Positions 1 to 8,037 of a DNA stretch of 64,000 bases are shown here, one piece after another. The DNA comes from WQXF01 sp031553615. GTDB lineage: Bacteria > Bacillota > Clostridia > Christensenellales > Aristaeellaceae. The notes under the pieces were generated by a model, which ran no database searches, was not told the origin of the DNA, and saw nothing but the letters and a program-made list of their open reading frames with translations. The stretch is taken from the NCBI GenBank assembly GCA_031553615.1, contig JAVBLJ010000037.1, positions 4,437 to 68,436 on the forward strand. Reading direction: 5' to 3'. The position numbers and the translations under genes are program-made. How positions within the stretch are numbered: position 1 is the stretch's first letter; each line of letters starts with the position of its first letter.

Positions 1-2461
1 GGCCCGGTACCTCCACGGTGATGAGCGCGATCGATACCTCGCCTTTGCCTGGCATGCGGAAGACGATCTCCTTTGCTGGGTTTTTTAGGGTAGCGGAGTA
101 AGACTGTTTGCCTTCGGCCGTCCATGCCTTCAAATCTCTTTCGCGCAGAATGCGCTGGGCATCGGCGTGTATTTCCAGCGTCCCCCAGCTATCGCAAAAT
201 GCGTAAAGAGTCACCACCGTGCCCTCGGGAAACTCTCCGCTTTCGGGGAGGAGTGTTAACGGATCATGTCGGCCGGTCTGCCGGATCGCCAGCGGCAGGT
301 AGAGCACCGGCCAGGTTATGTTCTCCGGAGGTGGAAGGTACGGCTGATGTATATACTCGTCCATGCCGATCGCCCCTGAACCACCCTGGCCAATCCAATG
401 CGGTGTGCCAGTGTGCTGGGTTACGACGCAGCCCTCCTCTCGAATCAGGCGGGCTACATCCTTTCCGATGGGGTCGTTGAAGGCTTCTAGCGTCATCAGC
501 ATGAGGATGCGGCGGTCTTTTTTATCCTTGCCGCCCTCGGCCTCCCATATATGGTGCATGGTTTCCCGCATGACCTTATAGTATGCCCGGTTCGCCTTTT
601 CCCAAGAAAACGAGCCCCGATACGTTGGCTCGGCAAACAACTCGAAATCAAGGTAGCGGTTTGGAATATCGGCGTACCGCCGAGCCAGTAGCATCCAGTA
701 TTGCTTGAACAGTTCCTGATCCGGTCCACCTTCGATGAGGTTCGTAGTACCCATGCCCCGTAGTGCGCTACCCAGCAATGAATTGAAGTAATTGGGCAGT
801 CCGCTAATGGAAATTTGAATATGCACCCCATACTGCATACCCCAAGCGATGAGTTGGTCTATCTCCTCCAGCGCGCGCAGATTGACATTCTGCGGATTGC
901 CCTGCTGGCTGATGAAAGAAAAGTCGTAGAAAGCGCGGTAGAAGTTAAAGCCATTCTCCGATAAGAACTTCAATTCATCCTCAAACCAATAGCGAACTGC
1001 AACGATTGCGCGGTCAGTACCGCCCTTGTTCTCCGCGGTCATGCCAGTCCAATAAGGAATGCTGTCGTTATGTGCGTTCGGCAGTGAACTGGGGGCTTGC
1101 AGCAGCGCATCGGTGATGATCTCCCGGTTATAGGTATATGCCACCTCCATCGGCACATAAACAGGCTTGGCCAACGCAGCTTCGCAAGGGCGCGGCCAAG
1201 GGTTAGGAGATTGTCGACGCATGCGGGTGGCCAAATCAGGCGTGCGCACTATATAGGGTTGTTCATCCATGGAAGGCTGCCATAGCACTCGTCCAGCTAT
1301 ATCGCAAAAGCTGGCTTCGGCAGTTTTTGGCAAGGTAACCTCGCGCAGACTTGGCAGAGAAGCCAATCCGGACACGTCGGTCATGAGACCACAGCCCAGT
1401 AATTCAAGTGTTTGTAGTTCCGTCAGGGTATCCGGCACATCAGCGATGATCAGTGGCAGACGCAACGCCGACACCCGCTCTAGTGCCGTGCACCCGCGCA
1501 GCACTTCTAAGCTATCAAATGTAGAATCTGATAAATCGAGACCCGTCAACTGTGGCAAATTCAAGCGATTCAGCTTTTCGGGATCGCAATGCCGTATATC
1601 CATGCCTCGCAGCGAAGTGATTGGTTCGATAAAGCGCAAATCCTCCTGCGAGATGTCGGTCACACAAAGATAGGTAAGACGATCCATTTTTGCCAGGAAC
1701 GATAGGTCGCCCGAGAAGCCCCGTATATTCAGCCCCTCCAGGTTGAACATTCCCTGAAGCGGGGAGAGGTTCTTGAGATCGATGCAGTATTGAACATTCA
1801 GATTCGCCAAGCCCTTTAGAGAACCAATTGGCGAAAGGTCCGCAATGTTGGTATAGCCAATATCCAAGTCGAATAGTTCGTCAAGCGTGGCAATGGATTT
1901 CAAATCCGATACCGGATTTTGCGCCAAAACAAGACGACGCAGCATTCGCATGTCCGAAAGCGGCGAAACATCGGCGATGTGGTTGTAGGTTAGATTCAGT
2001 TCCTCCAAGGGCAAGCTCGCAATGCCGGAGATATCCGTGACTTGCTGGCCCGCGATGGTAAGGCGCCTGAGGTTTTTGAACTGCGCAAAATCATCCAAAT
2101 TATAGAAGTCCCATCCCATCACGCGCTCTTCGGGCCTATCCTCATGAAAGAGCATGACTCCGCCCATTGGGAACTCGTTTGGCTCCACACGATCATTCGC
2201 CGCCATGGGGGTCGAACCGGCAAAGCGGATTTCTTCGATCGCGTCCAACTCCGAGCAAGGGATATCTCCATCCGGTATGCGCAGCGTTTCGCGCACCCAT
2301 TTTTCCAATATAGGAACCGAAAATACTGCTGAACTGTTTGAATCCATGGGCACCTGTGATGTGACCTGCGCCATGCATGGCGCCGAGAGAAGAGTCATCG
2401 CCAGGCAAAGTAAAAAACAAAAGAAGCCTGACCTCGTAAAAAACAGTGAATGGTCTTTCAT
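1..2461 (-). CDS. Secreted LRR protein with GH5 cellulase-like domain (partial)
   Basis: Extracellular protein read on the minus strand. It is open to the left edge with no stop, so about 820 residues are visible and the C-terminus is missing. The ATG at 2461 has GGGAGG seven bases upstream. Residues 1-31 are a type I signal peptide (core FFCFLLCLAM, cleavage after SAPCMA). Residues about 125-375 hold internalin-like leucine-rich repeats such as ISGIASLPLEELNLTYNHI. Residues about 440-700 resemble a GH5 TIM barrel: LDFELFAEP near residue 607 fits the strand with the acid/base Glu, and IHQPYLPPP resembles the later HxYxP strand. The Asn that normally precedes that Glu is Ala here, and no nucleophile Glu is evident before the edge. 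A beta-rich segment follows from about residue 745. The domain may be a diverged hydrolase or a non-catalytic sugar-binding barrel. LRR assignment is firm; the GH5 assignment is moderate. Confidence 0.75.
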   Translation of the reverse strand, partial: MKDHSLFFTRSGFFCFLLCLAMTLLSAPCMAQVTSQVPMDSNSSAVFSVPILEKWVRETLRIPDGDIPCSELDAIEEIRFAGSTPMAANDRVEPNEFPMGGVMLFHEDRPEERVMGWDFYNLDDFAQFKNLRRLTIAGQQVTDISGIASLPLEELNLTYNHIADVSPLSDMRMLRRLVLAQNPVSDLKSIATLDELFDLDIGYTNIADLSPIGSLKGLANLNVQYCIDLKNLSPLQGMFNLEGLNIRGFSGDLSFLAKMDRLTYLCVTDISQEDLRFIEPITSLRGMDIRHCDPEKLNRLNLPQLTGLDLSDSTFDSLEVLRGCTALERVSALRLPLIIADVPDTLTELQTLELLGCGLMTDVSGLASLPSLREVTLPKTAEASFCDIAGRVLWQPSMDEQPYIVRTPDLATRMRRQSPNPWPRPCEAALAKPVYVPMEVAYTYNREIITDALLQAPSSLPNAHNDSIPYWTGMTAENKGGTDRAIVAVRYWFEDELKFLSENGFNFYRAFYDFSFISQQGNPQNVNLRALEEIDQLIAWGMQYGVHIQISISGLPNYFNSLLGSALRGMGTTNLIEGGPDQELFKQYWMLLARRYADIPNRYLDFELFAEPTYRGSFSWEKANRAYYKVMRETMHHIWEAEGGKDKKDRRILMLMTLEAFNDPIGKDVARLIREEGCVVTQHTGTPHWIGQGGSGAIGMDEYIHQPYLPPPENITWPVLYLPLAIRQTGRHDPLTLLPESGEFPEGTVVTLYAFCDSWGTLEIHADAQRILRERDLKAWTAEGKQSYSATLKNPAKEIVFRMPGKGEVSIALITVEVPG

Positions 2462-2492
2462 GCCCGTACCTCCCATCAATCAGTTCGAGATA

Positions 2493-2535
2493 AGTATAGC
2501 AGGACGGAAGAAGATTTGGTATGCAGACTGCATAC
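2493..2535 (-). promoter_or_regulatory. -10 box and perfect palindrome upstream of the LRR/GH5-like gene
   Basis: A TATACT -10 box on the minus strand (2493-2498) lies about 30 bases upstream of the ATG at 2461. A perfect palindrome, GTATGCAG-A-CTGCATAC (2519-2535), lies 20 bases further upstream, about where a -35 box would be. No good -35 hexamer is visible. The palindrome is placed like an operator for a dimeric regulator; no matching regulator gene is in the window. Confidence 0.4.
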
Positions 2536-2584
2536 TTCGTAGATGTAAAGATGGATGTAGTCGCTGTCTGGGCACTCTCACATC

Positions 2585-2739
2585 CGGTGCTTGCTGTTCT
2601 CTCCGATACAGGCGATGAAAGTACTCCTTTATTTGCATCCGCTCATATCCCAGTTGTTCCCCAATCTTTCGATGTGTCAGCCCTTCCGCTCACAACCGCT
2701 CAATCTCCGCTTTCTCCCGATTCGTGAAATGTTTTCCAT
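2585..2739 (-). pseudogene. Decayed transposase-type helix-turn-helix ORF
   Basis: Read on the minus strand from 2737, the frame gives GKHFTNREKAEIERL, a TGA, then AEGLTHRKIGEQLGYERMQI and KEYFHRLYRREQQ. This resembles small HTH proteins that accompany IS3-type transposases in Clostridia (from memory, not a search). The ATG at 2739 is one base out of this frame, which fits a single-base deletion after the start. Together with the in-frame TGA, this indicates a dead gene. Similarity fades after about 2585 and no transposase catalytic domain follows, so it is a fragment. It is the only clear transposon relic in the window and sits between two secreted surface-protein genes. Confidence 0.5.
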
Positions 2740-2742
2740 ACC

Positions 2743-2784
2743 AAAACCTCCCATCGTAGCTATTGTCCTACGACGGGAGGTTTT
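2743..2784 (-). promoter_or_regulatory. 17-bp-stem hairpin in the leader of the HTH remnant
   Basis: The arms 2743-2759 and 2768-2784 are complementary over 17 positions with an 8-base loop. The single non-Watson-Crick position is a G-U wobble in minus-strand RNA but an A-C mismatch in plus-strand RNA, suggesting the minus strand is the one that folds. The 3' arm carries GGGAGG just before the remnant's ATG, so the hairpin would sequester its ribosome binding site. Read on the plus strand it is followed by TTTTTT and could act as a terminator. The rest of 2462-2886 holds no other gene that I can support. Confidence 0.55.
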
Positions 2785-2886
2785 TTCTCATGTCCGTTTT
2801 CATGGATGCAGTTCAAAGCGATATCGTAGTTCGAAACGAAACACAGCGGGGTCAAAGACGGAAAGGGAAGCGTCCAACGGTCTGCT

Positions 2887-4785
2887 CTACCATCCTTGCT
2901 TCCCGCAACAGCATTTTCGCCGATTGGCATAGCAGTAGGTCATCAGCAGAACGAACCCCAGAATCAACGCGAGGAGGAGCACCCAGAGCCATGCGAGGCC
3001 AGCATTCCATTGCGCATACAACGTCAAGTTGTGATTGAGCACCATGGTATCCCCCGGCCGATACGACTGTCCGCTACCGTCCGGCTCGGTATTCCAGCCG
3101 GAAAACACGAAGCCGTTTCGCGTAATGCCGACTTCCTCCGCAGATCGTATCCTCACGGTATGCGAAGGCGCGGTAGGCGATCCGACATAGTGCCCCTCAC
3201 CGCCGTTGTTTTCGCAAGTCACATCGAACAAGAGTACTTCGGAATCGGTGAAGTTGATGTCATAATGATTGAGCGGATGATCCGCGATGCTGGTGGACGC
3301 AAACCGGATATGTGGATACAGCGCCAGTGCGTCCTCCGGCGGCGTATACGCCACAGAGGCCCTGTTGCCATAGAACCACGTGCCGTTATCTGTGGATAGG
3401 TTTGTAAAATCCGGGGAGATTTCCGAATAGATGCCGCCGCCATTGCCGTTTGGGGCAAGATTGTTGGTCACAGCGGCTGCAGAAATCGCGGCGATGCCTT
3501 CGCCTGTGAGATAGACTCCGCCCCCGTTGCCGTTTACTGTTCGGTTACCGTCCGCGACGCCGCCCGAAATCGTTGCCTTGCCGCAGATGTAGACGCCGCC
3601 GCCGTCGAGATTGGCCACATTGTCGCGAACGGCGCCGCCGCTCATTTGCATTTCGGTTTCAACGTGCAGAAAGATACCCGCCCCATATGCGGCTTTGTTG
3701 TCATATACCGCAGCAGCATCCGCGATTGTCAGCAAGGAGGGTGTGCTTTGCAAATAAATGCCGCCGCCTCTGCCGTCATCCGCCATTACAGCGTTTCCGA
3801 AGACGGCGGCGTTGTCTGTCAAATGGACTGTGGAGCGGGTTGCAAAGATACCGCCGCCCACGCCTTGGCGGCTTGTATTGCCGCTTACCCTTGCGTTGCC
3901 ATGCATGGTAAGGGTGGACCTGTTCAGCAAAACACCGCCGCCCATGGTTTCCGCAGTGTTGTTCGAGATCCAAGCGCTAGCCCCCACATTGAGCGAGCTC
4001 TGGTCCAAATGGAGGCCTCCGCCATAGTTGGAGGTGGAGGTATTGCCGGAGATGTGGGGTGTGTCGCCCTCATACAGACCCATGTTGATGACGCTTTTTG
4101 CGCCGGCCAGCACGCCTGCGCCTGTTCTGGAGGTTGTATTGTTTGAGATGGCTGCGTTTCCGGTCATGTTCAAGGCTGCACCAATCATGCTAATAGCCGG
4201 TGCCTCATTCTCCGAAATCGATGCGTTACCACTCATGTTGATTGTTCCGTAATAGCATAACACCGGGGAATCAATACTCACGCCGGTGATAAGTCCACCA
4301 TTCATGTTAAACGTGCCGCCAACCTCGGGCGCGAGGCCATCTCCGATGAGAACGGCTTTACCGGCAGAGCTGCCCAGCACATTTTTCAGTACAGTTCCGT
4401 CATTCATTGAAAATGTTGCGCCATAAACTTTTACAAGGATCACATAGATCCCGTTGCCATCGAGTGCAATGTCCTCGAGTGTGAAATGGACATTGTTTTC
4501 TACTGTAAACGTTTTAGTATATGGCGTGCCGCCCCAAGTTAGGGTTGCGCCTGATGATGACTTAATTGTCAAGTCCCGCGTGATCTGGTATTCCCTCGTT
4601 AAGGTAATGTCATTGGCGACTACAATCACCGTTTCGGTCGAGTTGATGGCATTGATAAAGCCCTGTTCGTCGGTAACAACGGTCTCTGCTTTTGCGACCG
4701 AAGCGCCGCACATTAAGATGCATATGCATATAGCCAGCGCGAAGCGACCCAAAGCGCTCCGGCTGCCGCCAGAAGTCTTCAACAT
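2887..4785 (-). CDS. Secreted Pmp-like beta-helix protein with InlB B-repeat and C-terminal TM anchor
   Basis: 632-residue surface protein, probably an adhesin or wall-exposed beta-solenoid. The ATG at 4785 has AGGAGGG eight bases upstream region. Residues 1-34 are a signal peptide (FALAICICILMCGASVAKA). Residues about 80-470 hold repeated GGGI/GGGV turns with NNT/GNT motifs (for example NNTAETMGGGVLLNRSTL), the pattern of polymorphic-membrane-protein and right-handed beta-helix repeats. Residues about 540-595 match the Listeria-Bacteroides (InlB B) repeat: NGFVFSGWNTEPDGSGQSY followed by LTLYAQWNAG. A hydrophobic segment (about 598-618) and a short basic tail with CYANRRKCCC anchor it; there is no LPxTG. 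The gene stands alone between the HTH remnant and the methyltransferase gene. Family assignment rests on repeat pattern; ligand unknown. Confidence 0.8.
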   Translation of the reverse strand: MLKTSGGSRSALGRFALAICICILMCGASVAKAETVVTDEQGFINAINSTETVIVVANDITLTREYQITRDLTIKSSSGATLTWGGTPYTKTFTVENNVHFTLEDIALDGNGIYVILVKVYGATFSMNDGTVLKNVLGSSAGKAVLIGDGLAPEVGGTFNMNGGLITGVSIDSPVLCYYGTINMSGNASISENEAPAISMIGAALNMTGNAAISNNTTSRTGAGVLAGAKSVINMGLYEGDTPHISGNTSTSNYGGGLHLDQSSLNVGASAWISNNTAETMGGGVLLNRSTLTMHGNARVSGNTSRQGVGGGIFATRSTVHLTDNAAVFGNAVMADDGRGGGIYLQSTPSLLTIADAAAVYDNKAAYGAGIFLHVETEMQMSGGAVRDNVANLDGGGVYICGKATISGGVADGNRTVNGNGGGVYLTGEGIAAISAAAVTNNLAPNGNGGGIYSEISPDFTNLSTDNGTWFYGNRASVAYTPPEDALALYPHIRFASTSIADHPLNHYDINFTDSEVLLFDVTCENNGGEGHYVGSPTAPSHTVRIRSAEEVGITRNGFVFSGWNTEPDGSGQSYRPGDTMVLNHNLTLYAQWNAGLAWLWVLLLALILGFVLLMTYCYANRRKCCCGKQGW

Positions 4786-4853
4786 AATTGCCCTCCTACG
4801 TGTAAGGATTCACTGCATATTATGTTGTCTGCAAACAAAATGTGCCGCGGCTG

Positions 4854-5657
4854 TTATAAGGAGCAAAGAAAACGCTGGTCGGCGGATGCGATCAGCGTGC
4901 AATCCTTCTCGCCCCGGTACACCGCCGCTTTATGGGCGATTCCGCTCGCGGTAAGGTGCGCCTTGATCATCTCAACGGTTTTTTGCTCGCCGCTCCGGTG
5001 CGTGTCATCCAGGAGGATTGCGAATGATGGCGCGAGGCATCCGGGGAGCAGGTCGAGCACATCCACGCGTGAGGCCACCCCAGCTTCGGCCGCGCCATAA
5101 GGGCCGTCAATCAGGATGAGATCAAACACCTGTCCGTGAAGACGCCGCCCGAAATCCTCATATGCCGGGATGGCACATGATTCCTGCGCTTCGAGAGCGG
5201 CCGTGCGCGTCAGCTTCATTCGCAGCAGCGTGCTTTGACTGGAGAGCGAAAAATTTCTGAAAAAAAAGGCGATCCAATCGTCATCGTGCTCTACCACAAC
5301 ATGGGCACAGCCTACATGGTGCGCGGCGTATTGCCCGATCATGCGCGTGGTCTGGCCCATGCCCAGTTCCAGTATGCGGCGCGGCGCGGCATCCGAAAGC
5401 GTACGAAATAGCGCATACAGCAACGGATAACCGGCCACCCAGCGCCCCGGAGAAAATGCTTTTGAAGGGAGCCAGGTGCAATCGGCGATGCTGTCGCGAA
5501 AGACCTGGCTCCACAATAGCTCCCGGAGCATAGCGTCGCTGCGCCGCAGGTTTTTTTCCAGCGTCTGCATCTGCGTGTGAAGCTGTAGAAACGCTTGGGA
5601 ATGCGGCGCTGCGTACTGCGCGGACATCACGGCGCGGGGATCAAGATTCGGGGGCAT
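4854..5657 (-). CDS. Class I SAM-dependent methyltransferase-like protein
   Basis: 267 residues, cytoplasmic. Motif I of Rossmann methyltransferases is visible as RRILELGMGQTT (about residues 94-105), an acidic motif II as VVVEHDDDW, and FDLILIDGPYG (about 178-188) fits motif IV. No signal peptide or membrane segment. The ATG at 5657 has AAGGAGG five bases upstream. It lies 61 bases downstream of the Cys/Pro-rich surface protein gene on the same strand, and the two are probably co-transcribed. Two glycosyltransferases start on the opposite side, so it may modify the surface protein or its glycan. This is inferred from context only; the substrate (protein, sugar or small molecule) cannot be read from the sequence. 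Confidence 0.7.
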   Translation of the reverse strand: MPPNLDPRAVMSAQYAAPHSQAFLQLHTQMQTLEKNLRRSDAMLRELLWSQVFRDSIADCTWLPSKAFSPGRWVAGYPLLYALFRTLSDAAPRRILELGMGQTTRMIGQYAAHHVGCAHVVVEHDDDWIAFFFRNFSLSSQSTLLRMKLTRTAALEAQESCAIPAYEDFGRRLHGQVFDLILIDGPYGAAEAGVASRVDVLDLLPGCLAPSFAILLDDTHRSGEQKTVEMIKAHLTASGIAHKAAVYRGEKDCTLIASADQRFLCSL

Positions 5658-5718
5658 CGGTTACCTCCTTGCCGCGCACCGGCTTGCTCGCATCATTTGG
5701 CTTGGGTGGCGCAACTCG

Positions 5719-6990
5719 CTAAAGGCTTGGAATCGTTTCGGTGATGATGCCGCCTTGTAGAACGCATACGCCGTCTGCCGGGAAGGGGCCGCAAGAAACC
5801 AGCGGCGTGACCAGCGTTTGCGCGGCATGGTTGCGCATGATGGTGATACTGCCGGTGATGCTGACGACGCTGACCACGAGTGCGGTACCCGTGAAGATCG
5901 GCTGCGAAGTGTTGATGACCCGAAGATCCGCGTACACCACTTCATCCGGCCCCAGCGTCGGGCCGGCGAGGCTGAGCGATCCGATGATGAAAACGCTTTG
6001 CACAAAGGGCGTGCCGGTCACATCGACGTAGCGCAACAGCGCCGGGAAAGAGAGCTGCATGTCGATTCCTTCAAACGCGTTTGCCGCAATAAGCACATTC
6101 GGCAGTGTCGGCAGGATCTCTAAGGAGATTGAACTGAAGGGAGGCGTGCCGATCCTTTGGAAGGGAACGATCCCCGCAAAGAACGCTCCTGGGCCCACGT
6201 TGCAAAAGCTACGAAGCCCAACCATGCTGACACACAGGGTGGGATAACTGACGGGCGGGGCTTCGCAGCTATAATCGGGGAGCACTGCGAAGTGCTGAGG
6301 TTGATTGGCAAAGCCCAGAATATCCATTATGAAATCGGCGGTAAAGGACAGCGTGTTTCCGGAAACCGTCAGGCCGGTGATCGCGCCGCTCTGTAGCGAG
6401 ATAAAGAAATCAAAGCCGTCCGGCGCGGCGGGTCTGGGGAAACTTTGGCTGACCGCGACCGGGAAATAGATGAATTTCGAGCGCGTAGCGCCCGTGCCAT
6501 CCCGGTATAGCAGCATGACCGTAGGCCGGATCTCCCCACGCATTTGATACGGCGCGGGCGGTATGTCGATCACTTCCAAATTGAAAATCGCCTGCTGGTT
6601 GCCGAGAATAAATTCCGCGCTCAATGCGGTGTACGGGGGTGGCCCGTCGTTGAGATTGAAGGCGTTCACCAGGTTGACCGGCAAGTTGGACACGGCCTGG
6701 GACGCGTCCAGGAAACCCGGCAACCCTCCGGTGCAGGCAACGGCGGGGTTTTCAGGCGTCGGACAAGGCGGGCACGGCGGGAAGATAGGACAGGGCGGGC
6801 ATGGGGAGCAAGGCGGGCAGGGAGGGCCGCCGGCAGGGGGGCAACAAGGTCTGCACGCATTGCAGATCCGGTACGTCGGGGCAGGCGGAGGCAGGAAGTT
6901 GGCGGGGCCACACCTGCCAAACGACCGGCAGGCCCTTGGGCAACAGGAACTGCAAGCGCCAAAGCCACCAACTGCGGGTCTGTTATCCAT
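5719..6990 (-). CDS. Cys/Pro-rich N-terminus surface protein, possibly a spore-surface protein
   Basis: 423 residues with no recognised family. The first about 75 residues are dominated by Cys and Pro (CSSCCPRACRSFGRCG, then CRPCCPPAGGPPCPPCSPCP), a composition seen in cross-linked coat or exosporium proteins. The remaining 350 residues are beta-rich, Gly/Ser/Thr/Pro-rich and poor in charge, ending ITETIPSL. There is no signal peptide, which fits deposition from the mother cell rather than Sec export. I place the start at ATG 6990, nine bases downstream of AGGAG; the upstream in-frame GTG at 6999 is too close to that site. The minus-strand leader contains GCATAGGGTG, which fits a CATAnnnT sporulation sigma -10, weakly. 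Its neighbours are a methyltransferase and two glycosyltransferases. Spore-surface role is an inference. Confidence 0.6.
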   Translation of the reverse strand: MDNRPAVGGFGACSSCCPRACRSFGRCGPANFLPPPAPTYRICNACRPCCPPAGGPPCPPCSPCPPCPIFPPCPPCPTPENPAVACTGGLPGFLDASQAVSNLPVNLVNAFNLNDGPPPYTALSAEFILGNQQAIFNLEVIDIPPAPYQMRGEIRPTVMLLYRDGTGATRSKFIYFPVAVSQSFPRPAAPDGFDFFISLQSGAITGLTVSGNTLSFTADFIMDILGFANQPQHFAVLPDYSCEAPPVSYPTLCVSMVGLRSFCNVGPGAFFAGIVPFQRIGTPPFSSISLEILPTLPNVLIAANAFEGIDMQLSFPALLRYVDVTGTPFVQSVFIIGSLSLAGPTLGPDEVVYADLRVINTSQPIFTGTALVVSVVSITGSITIMRNHAAQTLVTPLVSCGPFPADGVCVLQGGIITETIPSL

Positions 6991-7095
6991 GTTATCCACT
7001 CCTATCGCATGCAGCGCAAAATTTACTCCACCCTATGCGACAAAACCTGGAAAGATTCAAAGCAGGACACATATGCTTACGTGGGAGGTGAAGCC

Positions 7096-8025
7096 ATGCC
7101 GCTGGTATCCATCGTCATCGCCACCTACAATGACGCGCCCGTATTAAGCGCATGTCTGCGCACGGCGCTGACCCAATCGCTGGAGGATATAGAAGTTATT
7201 TGCGTAGACGACGCTTCCGAGGACCAAACGCCGTCCCTCCTCGCGGATTTTGCCGCGCGGGATCGGCGCCTGCGTGTGGTGCGGCTGGCGCGGCGATCAT
7301 CGGCGGCCACGGCGCGCGTGGAGGGCGCGCGGCTGGCCACGGCGCCCTACATCCTGTTTGTCGATTCCGATGATGAGATGACGGAACGTGCCTGCGAAAT
7401 CGCCCGGGAGCGCGTCCTCGGAGAAGGCGCAGACATACTGCAATTCACGGTGGAGATTACCGACGACAGCGGCCGGGTGCGGCTCTTGGAACACGAAGCG
7501 TGCTATGATTCCACGCAGTCGCTGCTAGACGCATGCTATACGCAAGGGTTTCCGGCGAGCAACGTGCTCTGGAACCGCATGTTTGAAACAGAGCTGGTCC
7601 GGCGTGCGTTTGCTTGGGCCAGGCCTGCGTTTGTGCCTGCCGCCAACGATCTGTACTTGTTCTTTCTCATTGCTACCCACGCCCGGCGTTATCGCGCCAT
7701 CATCACGCCGCCGCTATACCGGCATTTTATTGGCCGAAGCGTTGGTGACCGTCAGGGCTCGCCGGTGGCGCTCTTGCAGCACACTTGCGGCAAGGCGCGC
7801 GCGCTCGCGCTCATCGAGGCTTACATCGCGGACCGACAGCTTGCCGTGGATGAGCAAATCGTAAAAAAACTTCGCGATACCTTTGAACGGGGGAGCGCGT
7901 CCGCCTATCGCTTGCTGCCGCCGAACATGCAAGCTCAGTGCTTGGCAATGCTGCTTTCCTACTGGGATGCCGACGCGGCGCAGCGCATTACGGACTTGGC
8001 CCAAAGGCTGGGAAAGAAAACATAA
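7096..8025 (+). CDS. GT2 family glycosyltransferase (GT-A fold)
   Basis: 309 residues, cytoplasmic. The N-terminus PLVSIVIATYNDAPVLSACL is the standard GT2 nucleotide-sugar-binding start, followed by VICVDDASEDQT and the metal-binding FVDSDDE at about residues 90-96. The reading frame stays open upstream to 6544, but the ATG at 7096 follows GGGAGGTG and begins exactly at the conserved domain, so I use it. It faces away from the Cys/Pro-rich protein gene with about 100 bases between the two starts and is followed after 12 bases by another glycosyltransferase. The C-terminal third is helical and variable, as usual in this family. Acceptor and sugar donor cannot be told from sequence. Confidence 0.85.
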   Translation: MPLVSIVIATYNDAPVLSACLRTALTQSLEDIEVICVDDASEDQTPSLLADFAARDRRLRVVRLARRSSAATARVEGARLATAPYILFVDSDDEMTERACEIARERVLGEGADILQFTVEITDDSGRVRLLEHEACYDSTQSLLDACYTQGFPASNVLWNRMFETELVRRAFAWARPAFVPAANDLYLFFLIATHARRYRAIITPPLYRHFIGRSVGDRQGSPVALLQHTCGKARALALIEAYIADRQLAVDEQIVKKLRDTFERGSASAYRLLPPNMQAQCLAMLLSYWDADAAQRITDLAQRLGKKT

Positions 8026-8037
8026 GGAGAGCGTGAT

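Noticed and set aside
6544..7095. In-frame 184-codon upstream extension of the first glycosyltransferase
   Set aside because: It overlaps the Cys/Pro-rich gene antisense; the GT2 domain begins at ATG 7096 behind GGGAGGTG.
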